Part shown: positions 6,714-13,490 of the stretch, piece after piece | Position numbering within the stretch: the first letter of the stretch is position 1 | Layout of the letters: each line of letters starts with the position of its first letter | Position numbers and translations under genes: made by a program | Assembly (NCBI GenBank): GCA_900546675.1 | Contig: URDQ01000057.1 | Location: 1 to 13,490, forward strand | Length of the DNA stretch: 13,490 nt | From: an uncultured Porphyromonas sp. | GTDB taxonomy: Bacteria; Bacteroidota; Bacteroidia; Bacteroidales; Porphyromonadaceae | Reading direction: 5' to 3' | Notes under the pieces: generated by a model | What the model was told of the DNA's origin: nothing | The model's input: only the letters and a program-made list of their open reading frames with translations | The model's database searches: none

Positions 6714-8501
6714 TTAGTCGAGCTTGAGGACAGCGAGGAAGGCTTTCTGCGGGATCTCTACGTTGCCGATCTGCTTCATGCGCTTCTTACCCTCTTTCTG
6801 CTTCTCTAGTAGCTTACGCTTACGGCTGATATCACCGCCGTAGCACTTGGCAGTCACATCTTTGCGCACCGCCTTGACGGTCTCACGGGCAATGATCTTA
6901 GCACCGATGGCGGCCTGGATAGCTATGTCAAACTGCTGGCGTGGAATGAGCTCTTTGAGCTTCTCGCACATACGACGACCGAAGGGGACACTATTGTCAA
7001 AGTGTGTCAGCGTCGAGAGTGCGTCGACTGGCTCTCCATTGAGGAGGATGTCTAGCTTGACCAACTTAGAGGGGCGGAAGTCACTCAGATGATAGTCAAA
7101 GGAAGCGTAGCCACGTGAGATGCTCTTGAGCTTGTCATAGAAGTCAATGACGATCTCACCGAGAGGCAGGTCGAAGTAGATCTCGACACGATTACCACTG
7201 ATGTACTCCTGCTTGATGAGAATGCCACGCTTGTCGAGGCAGAGCGTCATAATAGGACCGATGTAGGCGGTATCTGTGATGATCGTGGCTCGTATGTACG
7301 GCTCCTCGATATGATCGATTTGCATCACATCGGGCAGACCTGACGGGTTGTGCACCTCGGTCACGCCACCCTTCTTGTCGTAAACGAGGTAGGAGACGTT
7401 GGGAACGGTCGTGATGACGTTCATATTGAACTCTCGGTCGAGACGCTCCTGAATGATCTCCATATGGAGCAGACCAAGGAACCCACAGCGGAAGCCGAAG
7501 CCTAGTGCTGCCGAGCTCTCAGGCGTAAAGGTGAGCGAAGCATCATTGAGTTGTAGCTTCTCGAGCGAAGCACGCAGATCCTCAAAGTCTTCCGTGTCAA
7601 TGGGGTAGACACCGGCGAAGACCATCGGCTTGACCTCCTCAAAGCCTGCGATAGCCTCTGAGGCGGGTCGCTGTATGTGCGTGATCGTATCACCTACCTT
7701 GACCTCTTTGCTGGTCTTGATACCAGAGATGATGTAGCCCACGTCGCCTGTGTTGACCCGATCTCTCGGCACCATATCGAGCTTGAGCACGCCCACCTCA
7801 TCGGCGTCGTACTCCATGCCCGTATTGATAAACTTGACCTTGTCGCCCTTGGATATAGAGCCATTGACAATCTTATAGTAGGCAATGATCCCACGGAAGG
7901 GGTTAAAAACCGAGTCAAAGATGAGCGCTTGTAGCGGAGCTTCTGGGTCGCCCACAGGGGCTGGCACACGCTCTACGATGGCATCTAGGATCTCGTTGAC
8001 ACCTTGTCCCGTCTTACCACTGGCAAAGAGCACTTCGTCTGGATCTATTCCCAGTAGGCTGACAATTTGATCCTGCACCTCTTCAGGAGAAGCGCCAGGC
8101 AGGTCGATTTTGTTGACTACTGGTATGATCGTCAAGTCGTGCTCGATCGCCATGTAGAGGTTGCTGATGGTCTGCGCCTGTATCCCTTGCGAAGCGTCCA
8201 CGATGAGCAGTGCTCCCTCACATGCAGCTATGGAGCGAGACACCTCATAGCTGAAGTCGACGTGTCCTGGCGTGTCAATCAGGTTGAGCGTGTACTCTAC
8301 GTCATCCTTAGTATAGGACATCTGTATGGCATGGCTTTTGATAGTGATACCACGCTCACGCTCTAGATCCATATTGTCGAGAACTTGATCCTGCAGATCT
8401 TTCTTTTGGACGGTATCTGTGTACTCCAAAAGGCGATCAGCGAGGGTACTCTTGCCGTGATCAATGTGAGCTATGATACAAAAGTTACGTATGTGCTGCA
8501 T
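6714..8501 (-). CDS. lepA: Elongation factor 4 (LepA), ribosome-associated GTPase
   Basis: A 595-residue translational GTPase that acts on the ribosome during initiation/elongation, with back-translocation activity reported in vitro. The G domain shows AHIDHGKST (11-19, P-loop), RERGITI (switch I), DTPGH (76-80) and NKID (130-133). EF-G-like domains II, III and V follow (for example [19 protein letters not shown]). The LepA-specific C-terminal domain ends in [19 protein letters not shown] and AFLAVLKLD. Length and domain order match the family, and no domain IV is seen, which separates it from EF-G. The ATG at 8501 gives the canonical start [18 protein letters not shown]. It lies 112 bp after the yebC-like gene, and I see no TAnnTTTG box in that gap. 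Confidence 0.97.
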   Translation of the reverse strand: MQHIRNFCIIAHIDHGKSTLADRLLEYTDTVQKKDLQDQVLDNMDLERERGITIKSHAIQMSYTKDDVEYTLNLIDTPGHVDFSYEVSRSIAACEGALLIVDASQGIQAQTISNLYMAIEHDLTIIPVVNKIDLPGASPEEVQDQIVSLLGIDPDEVLFASGKTGQGVNEILDAIVERVPAPVGDPEAPLQALIFDSVFNPFRGIIAYYKIVNGSISKGDKVKFINTGMEYDADEVGVLKLDMVPRDRVNTGDVGYIISGIKTSKEVKVGDTITHIQRPASEAIAGFEEVKPMVFAGVYPIDTEDFEDLRASLEKLQLNDASLTFTPESSAALGFGFRCGFLGLLHMEIIQERLDREFNMNVITTVPNVSYLVYDKKGGVTEVHNPSGLPDVMQIDHIEEPYIRATIITDTAYIGPIMTLCLDKRGILIKQEYISGNRVEIYFDLPLGEIVIDFYDKLKSISRGYASFDYHLSDFRPSKLVKLDILLNGEPVDALSTLTHFDNSVPFGRRMCEKLKELIPRQQFDIAIQAAIGAKIIARETVKAVRKDVTAKCYGGDISRKRKLLEKQKEGKKRMKQIGNVEIPQKAFLAVLKLD

Positions 8502-8613
8502 GTGCTAAAGGGATTCGTGCGCTAAGTGGAAAGGCAACAGTGCTACAGTCTATCTGCTGTAAGAAAGGAAAATAAAAGGCTATGCGAAGCTACGGAGAGG
8601 ATAGAGGAGCCGA

Positions 8614-9339
8614 TTACTCCTCCTCGTCCTCCATATTGGTGAAGACGTTTTGCACATCTTCATCCTCTTCGAGTCTCTCGATGAGCTTGTTGAGCTCTTC
8701 GCGCTCCTCTGCTGTGACAGGACGTGTGTCTTTGGGTACACGGATGAACTCGACCGAGCTAATCTCAAATCCTAGCTCCTCGAGTTTGGCTTGGAGTGCG
8801 CCGTTTTGAGAGAATTCTCCCTCGATGACCCACTCATCTTCTTCTTGCTCTAGATCCTCTACACCATAGTCTATCAAGTCTAGGATTAGCTCCTCTTGGT
8901 CTATCTCCTCCTTGGGCTGGACGTGGAAGACGCATCGGTGATCAAAGAGAAACTCCAAGCTACCAGTCGTACCGAGGTTGCCACCAAACTTATTGAAGTA
9001 GCTACGCACGTTGGCGACCGTGCGGGTCGTATTGTCTGTTGCCGTCTCTACAAAGATGGCGATGCCATGCGGACCGTAGCCCTCATAGTTCATCTCCTTG
9101 TAGTCGGTGTTGCTGTCCTTGTCGGTAGCCTTTTTGATAGCACGCTCCACGTTCTCCTTAGGCATGTTCTCCTTCTTTGCCGTCTGGATCAGGACGCGTA
9201 GTCGTGGGTTGGTATCAGGATCGGGACCGCCAGCCTTAACGGCAATGGTAATCTCCTTGCCTAGCTTAGTGAATACACGAGCCATATTGCCCCAACGCTT
9301 TAGTTTGCGTGCTTTACGATATTCAAATGCTCTTCCCAT
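8614..9339 (-). CDS. YebC/PmpR/TACO1-family protein
   Basis: A 241-residue YebC-family protein. The typical start MGRAFEYRKARKLKRWGNMA is followed by FTKLGKEITIAVKAGG, PDPDTNPRLRVLIQTAK and MPKENVERAIKKA (residues about 20-75). The family's central GYGPHGIAIFVE and NKFGGNLGTTGSLEFLF motifs come next. The C-terminal third is acidic and ends DEDVQNVFTNMEDEEE. Members were long annotated as DNA-binding transcriptional regulators (PmpR); more recent work on bacterial and mitochondrial (TACO1) members points to a ribosome-associated role. Its place between pheT and lepA, two translation genes, suits the latter, but that is inference. Length is the usual 235-250 and nothing is missing. It starts 67 bp after pheT. 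Confidence 0.93.
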   Translation of the reverse strand: MGRAFEYRKARKLKRWGNMARVFTKLGKEITIAVKAGGPDPDTNPRLRVLIQTAKKENMPKENVERAIKKATDKDSNTDYKEMNYEGYGPHGIAIFVETATDNTTRTVANVRSYFNKFGGNLGTTGSLEFLFDHRCVFHVQPKEEIDQEELILDLIDYGVEDLEQEEDEWVIEGEFSQNGALQAKLEELGFEISSVEFIRVPKDTRPVTAEEREELNKLIERLEEDEDVQNVFTNMEDEEE

Positions 9340-9406
9340 GATTGGATTAGATACTTAACTATGTTAGTTGATTGATATGTCTGATGATTGGATAGGCTAG
9401 GATAGA

Positions 9407-11896
9407 CTAGCGTAGTGTAGCGTGGTACTCCTGCTCGATGGCTTGCCAAATGCGCTTCATAGCGGCATCGATCTGTGCGTCTCGTAGGGTGCCTTTGTCG
9501 TCACGTAGGTAGAAGCTCAAGGCGTAGCTCTTCTTGCCCTTAGGTAGCTCCTTGCCTGTGTAAACGTCAAAGAGTTCGATACGCTGAAGTAGCTTGCGCT
9601 CAGCCTTGCGAGCGGTGCTAGCTAATGCCTCGTAGGTGATGTCGTTGTCGATAAGGAGAGCTAGGTCACGCTTCACCGTTGGGTACTTGCTTAGCTCCGT
9701 GCTGACTACCTTGTGCTGTAGTAGATGTGCCATCAATGTGTCGCTGTATAGCTCAGCATAGTAGACAGGCTGCTTGATGTCGCACTTGGTGAGCCAATAG
9801 TTGCTTACGACACCTACGTAAGCGAGGCTCTTGCCCTCTCGATCGGTGTAGCAGACTACGTCACTCCACATATCGTGGCACTCGGCTGGTGTAGTCACCG
9901 AGTAGTCCTCTGTCGTAAAGCCCATATGCGCTAGGAGCTTCTCGACCACCCCTCGTAGCATATAGGGAGAGGTAGCTTCGCCAGCGGTCGTCCAGCTGTT
10001 TGGCATGAGCGTCCCCGAGAGCCACAAGCCTAGTCTGTGAGCTTGGGTATACTGGTCTAGGGGAGTAGCCACTTGATCGTTTCGTTTGTAACGGTAGACG
10101 TTGCCCCACTCATAGAGCGCGCAGTAGGGTTGCTTGCGGTGTACGTTGTCAGAGATCGTCTCTAGACCGCCCACGAGCAGAGTGGGGCGTAGCACGTTGA
10201 GCTCTTGGCTCAGCGGATTCTCTATCGGTACGAGTTGCTTAGGGTCAAAAGCCTTTTGCCCCTCAAAGTACTGTCGAGAGGTGAGCGAATTGTTCAATAT
10301 CTCTCGATAGCCAAAGCCTGTGAGTAGCTCCGAAAGCTTTAGCTGAGCGTGATAGATATGGTCTTGGTCGCTCTGCTTAGAGAGACTCGCATGTACATAG
10401 CCCGATAGCGGGACAGCGTTGTAGCCGTAGATGCGTAGTACCTCCTCGACGACATCCACTAGGCGTGTCACATCGTAGCGATAACGAGGCACAGAGATGG
10501 CAAAAGCATCACCCTCCACAGCCTTAGGAGACATCTCTAGAGCCTCTAAGATGAGTTGTAGCTGGTCAGCCGTCAGGTCGCGCCCGATAGTCCGAGAGAC
10601 ATAGTCGGTAGAGATCGTCAACTCTACGGGATCCAGGTGCATACGATAGTGATCCACCATCTCTCCTGCTAGCGTTCCCCCGCAGATCTCTAGAATAAGG
10701 GAGACAGCACGCTGTAGCGCCCAGTCGGTCGCCTCGGGATCTAGTCCACGCTCGAAGCGGAAGGAGGAGTCGGTACTCAGCCCGTGGCTTCTAGCAGCTC
10801 GACGTGTGATCGTCGGGTTGAAGTTCGCCGCCTCTATAAATATGTCTGTCGTCTCCATCGTCACGCCCGAGTCGAGTCCACCCATCACACCACCTATGCA
10901 GAGCGGTGTGAGCTGACTGTCGCAGATCATATTCTCCAGACCTGTGAGCTTATGCTCTACGCCATCTAGCGTAGTAAAGGGAGTGCCTGCAGGGAGATGA
11001 GCTATGCGTAGTTTACCGCCAGCGATCTTTTGAGCGTCAAAAGCGTGTAGCGGCTGCCCGATCTCGTGTAAGACGAAGTTGGTCACATCTACCACCGCAT
11101 TGATCGGACGCTGCCCGATGCTTTGGAGTCGCTCCTTGAGCCAGTCGGGACTCTCGACGCACTTCAGACCACGTATGGTCACTCCCTGATAGCGGGGGCA
11201 GTCCTCAGCGGATACCTCCATCTCAACCTGTATAGCAGGAGCTTTCGCATCGACTGCCTGAGGCTTTGCTAGGGCAGGGCGCTCAGCACGGATGATCTTG
11301 CCCTCACGATAGGAATAGTAAGCCGCTAGGTCGCGAGCTACACCATAGTGCGAGGTCGCATCGACACGGTTAGGTGTTATGTCTATCTCTATGATGGTAT
11401 CACTGGCTAGATCAAAGTAGTCAGCCGCAGGTGTCCCAGGCTTCACCGTCTCATCGTCTAGCACCCAGATGCCAGAGCTGTCGGCTCCCATACCAATCTC
11501 GACTTGCGAGCAAATCATACCCATACTAGGCTCCCCACGTAGCTTGGACTTCTTGATCTTAAAAGCTTCGCCATCGGGCCCGTATAGAGTCGTGCCGACA
11601 GTCGCGACGACGACCGTTTGACCAGCAGCCACATTAGGTGCTCCACAAACAATCTGCACAGGCTCCTCCTCGCCGAGATCGACCATGCAGATGTGCAGGT
11701 GGTCGGAGTTAGGGTGAGGGATGCAAGTGAGGGTGCGCCCTATGACGACACCACGCAGACCGCCACGTACCGACTCGGTCTCCTCGATGCCAGCCACCTC
11801 GAGACCGATGGCCGTGAGCGTCTCCGCTACTTCAGTTGGATTGTAACCCTCTAGACGAGGTAGGTATTGCTGTAACCAGTTGAAAGATATATTCAT
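9407..11896 (-). CDS. pheT: Phenylalanyl-tRNA synthetase beta subunit
   Basis: An 829-residue beta chain of the (alpha-beta)2 enzyme that charges tRNA-Phe. Domains in order: the N-terminal helix segment, then an EMAP-type tRNA-binding fold (about 43-150, with HPNSDHLHIC and IVCGAPN). B1/B3-4 follow (ITPNRVDATSHYGVARDLA near 173-190; CIGGVMGGLDSG near 335-350), then B5 (ISTDYVSRTIGRDL to PRYRYDVTRLVDVVEEVLRIYGY). Next are the core fold and the C-terminal anticodon-binding FDX-ACB domain (KYPTVKRDLALLIDNDI to the end). The Asp/Glu cluster in DVVEEV is the expected Mg-binding site. The partner pheS is not in this window, so the two subunits are not adjacent here. It starts 62 bp after the channel gene. 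The ATG at 11896 begins the family N-terminus MNISFNWLQQYL. Confidence 0.97.
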   Translation of the reverse strand: MNISFNWLQQYLPRLEGYNPTEVAETLTAIGLEVAGIEETESVRGGLRGVVIGRTLTCIPHPNSDHLHICMVDLGEEEPVQIVCGAPNVAAGQTVVVATVGTTLYGPDGEAFKIKKSKLRGEPSMGMICSQVEIGMGADSSGIWVLDDETVKPGTPAADYFDLASDTIIEIDITPNRVDATSHYGVARDLAAYYSYREGKIIRAERPALAKPQAVDAKAPAIQVEMEVSAEDCPRYQGVTIRGLKCVESPDWLKERLQSIGQRPINAVVDVTNFVLHEIGQPLHAFDAQKIAGGKLRIAHLPAGTPFTTLDGVEHKLTGLENMICDSQLTPLCIGGVMGGLDSGVTMETTDIFIEAANFNPTITRRAARSHGLSTDSSFRFERGLDPEATDWALQRAVSLILEICGGTLAGEMVDHYRMHLDPVELTISTDYVSRTIGRDLTADQLQLILEALEMSPKAVEGDAFAISVPRYRYDVTRLVDVVEEVLRIYGYNAVPLSGYVHASLSKQSDQDHIYHAQLKLSELLTGFGYREILNNSLTSRQYFEGQKAFDPKQLVPIENPLSQELNVLRPTLLVGGLETISDNVHRKQPYCALYEWGNVYRYKRNDQVATPLDQYTQAHRLGLWLSGTLMPNSWTTAGEATSPYMLRGVVEKLLAHMGFTTEDYSVTTPAECHDMWSDVVCYTDREGKSLAYVGVVSNYWLTKCDIKQPVYYAELYSDTLMAHLLQHKVVSTELSKYPTVKRDLALLIDNDITYEALASTARKAERKLLQRIELFDVYTGKELPKGKKSYALSFYLRDDKGTLRDAQIDAAMKRIWQAIEQEYHATLR

Positions 11897-11953
11897 ACGA
11901 ATCAGACATAGGCTCTCTAGGAGCCGATGAATAGAATTATAAAGCGAGACAGA

Positions 11954-11980
11954 AGAGACTAGTCGTGAGACTCAGTCTCT
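11954..11980 (-). terminator. Bulged hairpin over the mscS stop codon
   Basis: AGAGACT (11954-11960) pairs with AGTCTCT (11974-11980). Inside, AGTC pairs with GACT around the loop GTGA, with one bulged C. The stem covers the last codons and the TAG of the channel gene. The GAGACT arms resemble those of the block at 4726-5018. It may terminate or process the mscS message before pheT; the evidence is structural only. Confidence 0.3.
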
Positions 11981-12885
11981 TTATTATTATATGGAGTGCT
12001 ATTGCGCAGTTCGACCTTGGAGTATGGACGTGGGAAGCCTTCGCCAGCAAAGAGCTCGGTAGCTCTGCCGTTGAAGTCCCAGAAGAGATCCCACAGATCA
12101 TTATTAGCGCACCATACACGGATCATAATCGTATAGTTGCTCTCCGTCATATCAGAGATTACGGCTAGCACACCTTGATCTTGTAGGATACGAGGGTCCT
12201 TAAGTAGCTCCGCTAGGAGGATGCTCTTAGCACGCTCGAATGGCACGTCGTAGTCCACGAGAAACTTCCACTGACAGCGTCTAGTGGACATCTCGGAGGT
12301 GTTTTTGATTACGTTAGTGCTCAGATTACCATTGGGGAGGTATATCTTCGTATTGTCGATCGTTGTGATAGAGGTGTGGAAGATACCTATGTCTTGTACC
12401 GTACCCTCGACATCTTGATAGACAATGTAGTCGCCAATGCGGAAGGGGTGCGTGATCAGGATGATAGCTCCACCAGCAAAGTTCTGCAGCTGCCCTGAGA
12501 GTGCCATACCAATGGCAACACCGAGAGAGGCGAGCAATGCAGCGAAGGATACAGCGGCAAAGCCAAGGATATTAATCACTACGATAACCAGTACAATCCA
12601 AAGACCAGCACGCGCTATCGAACGGACGAAGTGCCGCAAGCCAAGCGCCTCGACACGCCTATCAAGGAGTCGGGTGACCCCTTTCATAATAAGACCTATC
12701 AGCCAGCGACCCACATAAAATATGAGGATAGCTAGGAGGACACGGATACCCACATTGAGTGCCGTATCAATCCATGATCCGAGGGTGTCGGCTAGGTTAA
12801 AGTTGACGATACTATCGACGATCTCCTCCTTGGTGAGCGCCGTCGAGTCGAGCATGATTATGTTTTCTGGATTTACTTCAGGCAT
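11959..12885 (-). CDS. Small-conductance mechanosensitive channel, MscS family
   Basis: A 308-residue MscS-type channel that opens under membrane tension to release solutes on osmotic downshift. There are three membrane helices: about 44-68, 88-108, and the pore-lining third helix at about 112-145. The third has the Ala/Gly-rich run FAALLASLGVAIGMALSGQLQNFAGG, followed by the family junction HPFRIGDYI. The cytoplasmic beta domain has GTVQDIGIFHTSITTIDN and YLPNGNLS (183-189), and the last domain ends with the GEGFPRPYSKVEL strand. Length matches the E. coli MscS class (286 residues), not the large MscK/MscM types. An inner ATG at 12855 is possible, but the one at 12885 is preferred because the helix-1 lead-in is longer. 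A TAnnTTTG box lies 60 bp upstream. It is the first gene of the minus-strand run. Confidence 0.92.
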   Translation of the reverse strand: MPEVNPENIIMLDSTALTKEEIVDSIVNFNLADTLGSWIDTALNVGIRVLLAILIFYVGRWLIGLIMKGVTRLLDRRVEALGLRHFVRSIARAGLWIVLVIVVINILGFAAVSFAALLASLGVAIGMALSGQLQNFAGGAIILITHPFRIGDYIVYQDVEGTVQDIGIFHTSITTIDNTKIYLPNGNLSTNVIKNTSEMSTRRCQWKFLVDYDVPFERAKSILLAELLKDPRILQDQGVLAVISDMTESNYTIMIRVWCANNDLWDLFWDFNGRATELFAGEGFPRPYSKVELRNSTPYNNKETESHD

Positions 12886-12906
12886 ATGCTTCTATATAAT
12901 TGGAGC

Positions 12907-12965
12907 TGTCGCTTTTATTTGCGATAGCACTCAGTTAGCAGAGCCAAAGGTACAAAAAAGCGACA
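12907..12965. repeat. 10-bp inverted repeat enclosing the mscS promoter box
   Basis: TGTCGCTTTT at 12907-12916 is a perfect inverted match to AAAAGCGACA at 12956-12965. The 39-bp interval contains the TACCTTTG box. The left arm also forms a local hairpin, GCTGTCGC/GCGATAGC (12905-12912 with 12921-12928, one G-U pair), which would lie in the mscS leader RNA. It could be an operator pair, a leader structure or chance. Confidence 0.5.
12945..12957 (-). promoter_or_regulatory. -7 promoter box for the mscS-led minus-strand run
   Basis: Read on the minus strand, TTTTG is followed by TACCTTTG, an exact match to TAnnTTTG, 60 bp upstream of the mscS ATG. The nearest TTG (minus strand, about 12964-12966) is only 11 bp upstream, so the -33 element is not canonical. 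No comparable box is seen in the gaps before pheT, yebC, lepA or dnaB. Confidence 0.55.
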
Positions 12966-13113
12966 ACTTGACCTCACTGCAAAGCTTAGCGTAGATTCAA
13001 CTATCAAATGGGCTAATTCCTCTTATTTGGAGTCGGTCCTTTTTTCAGTCCCTATCTCTCCTCCTCAAAAAACTCTTATCGGACAGCAATATATAGAAAT
13101 CTGCACGCCCCCA

Positions 13114-13404
13114 CAGTCAGGAGATTCCAAAGAGAACTCCTAGTCAGAGCGAGTAAACAGCACCATTAAGAACGAACTCTTAATGGGCAAAGTATTCCAT
13201 AATATCGATGAGGCAGACAGTGCAATCAGCAAAACTATAGCGACTTACAATACCGTTCGTCCACACATGAGCATCGACTATATGACCCCACAAGAAGCTA
13301 GGGAATGTACGGGTCCCCTAAAGAAGCGATGGCGCAGCTATCGTGAAGACGCAATTCAGAAAGATCGAAAAGACAAAGAGTCAAAGGAGCTAGTAACCAG
13401 CTAA
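13114..13404 (+). pseudogene. IS3-family transposase (OrfB), 3' remnant with in-frame stop
   Basis: From 13114 one frame reads QSGDSKENS, then TAG (13141-13143), then SERVNSTIKNELL, YNTVRPHMSIDYMTPQEA and a basic tail ending KESKELVTS. The ENx-x-ERVN-x3-KNE and YNxxRPHxSxxxxTPxEA blocks are the end of the IS3-type DDE integrase core. The Glu at 13147-13149 is the expected third catalytic residue. The TAG sits where intact relatives carry a hydrophobic or small residue before the catalytic Glu. The two catalytic Asp residues and most of the core are missing. Upstream, the same frame stays open back to about 12982 and has a faint GQQY (13081-13092), but the spacing to SGD is too short, so an internal deletion is likely. 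The 73-codon frame starting at the ATG at 13183 would be called as a gene by software but is not functional. Confidence 0.8.
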
Positions 13405-13490
13405 ATAGAACTTATATCAGCAAAGAGAGAAGAGACTGGATTTTTCATTTTCAATCGGAACACAAAGAGCGGCAATGCACCTGACACACC
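13405..13490. other. Non-coding right edge after the IS remnant
   Basis: After the transposase stop I see no gene, hairpin or promoter that I can support in this 86-bp stretch. It probably contains the right end of the IS element, but no terminal repeat can be recognised because the matching left end is lost. Confidence 0.4.

Noticed and set aside
7677..8366. Plus-strand frames opposite lepA (85 and 99 codons)
   Set aside because: They lie wholly antisense to a well conserved gene with no protein features of their own.
8502..8613. tRNA or small RNA in the lepA-yebC gap
   Set aside because: No cloverleaf, only a 5-bp dyad, and no promoter box.
9391..9410. Tandem GATAGNCTAG pair beside the pheT stop
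   Set aside because: Only two 10-bp units with one mismatch; too short to separate from chance in CTAG-rich DNA.

Overview
The window looks like chromosomal DNA of a member of the Bacteroidota, most likely the genus Porphyromonas (an asaccharolytica/uenonis-like species is a guess from protein style and roughly even GC; I could not search). Support comes from a CarboxypepD_reg-like/plug/beta-barrel outer-membrane receptor, a compact psd-pssA-DUF4834 cluster, weak Shine-Dalgarno sequences, and TTTTG-TAnnTTTG type -7 promoter boxes typical of the phylum.

Layout. Bases 1-219 are non-coding and hold two short repeat families: a 19-bp direct repeat with a 21-bp period, and three CCACGTGG palindromes with an exact 22-bp period. 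Then comes a plus-strand outer-membrane beta-barrel receptor (265-2766), followed by a strong terminator-like hairpin. A second plus-strand unit (2939-4722) encodes phosphatidylserine decarboxylase, phosphatidylserine synthase and a small DUF4834-like membrane protein. The first two catalyse consecutive steps of phosphatidylethanolamine synthesis. Bases 4726-5018 are a hairpin-rich, repeat-like block between two convergent transcription units. It is bounded by copies of AGACTGTTG / CAACAGTCT.

From 5017 to 12885 everything reads on the minus strand. In transcription order: a small MscS-type mechanosensitive channel, pheT (PheRS beta), a YebC/TACO1-type translation regulator, lepA (EF-4), and dnaB (replicative helicase). 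Gaps are 62-112 bp. The only phylum-type promoter box I can see for this run lies upstream of mscS, so read-through of the whole run is possible but unproven. The last 400 bases hold the decayed 3' end of an IS3-family transposase with an in-frame stop.

Most of the window is conserved housekeeping sequence. I see no defence system, CRISPR array, prophage or biosynthetic cluster. The least explained parts are the intergenic ones: the CACGTG/19-mer repeats at the left edge, the structured block at 4726-5018, and the inverted repeat around the mscS promoter.
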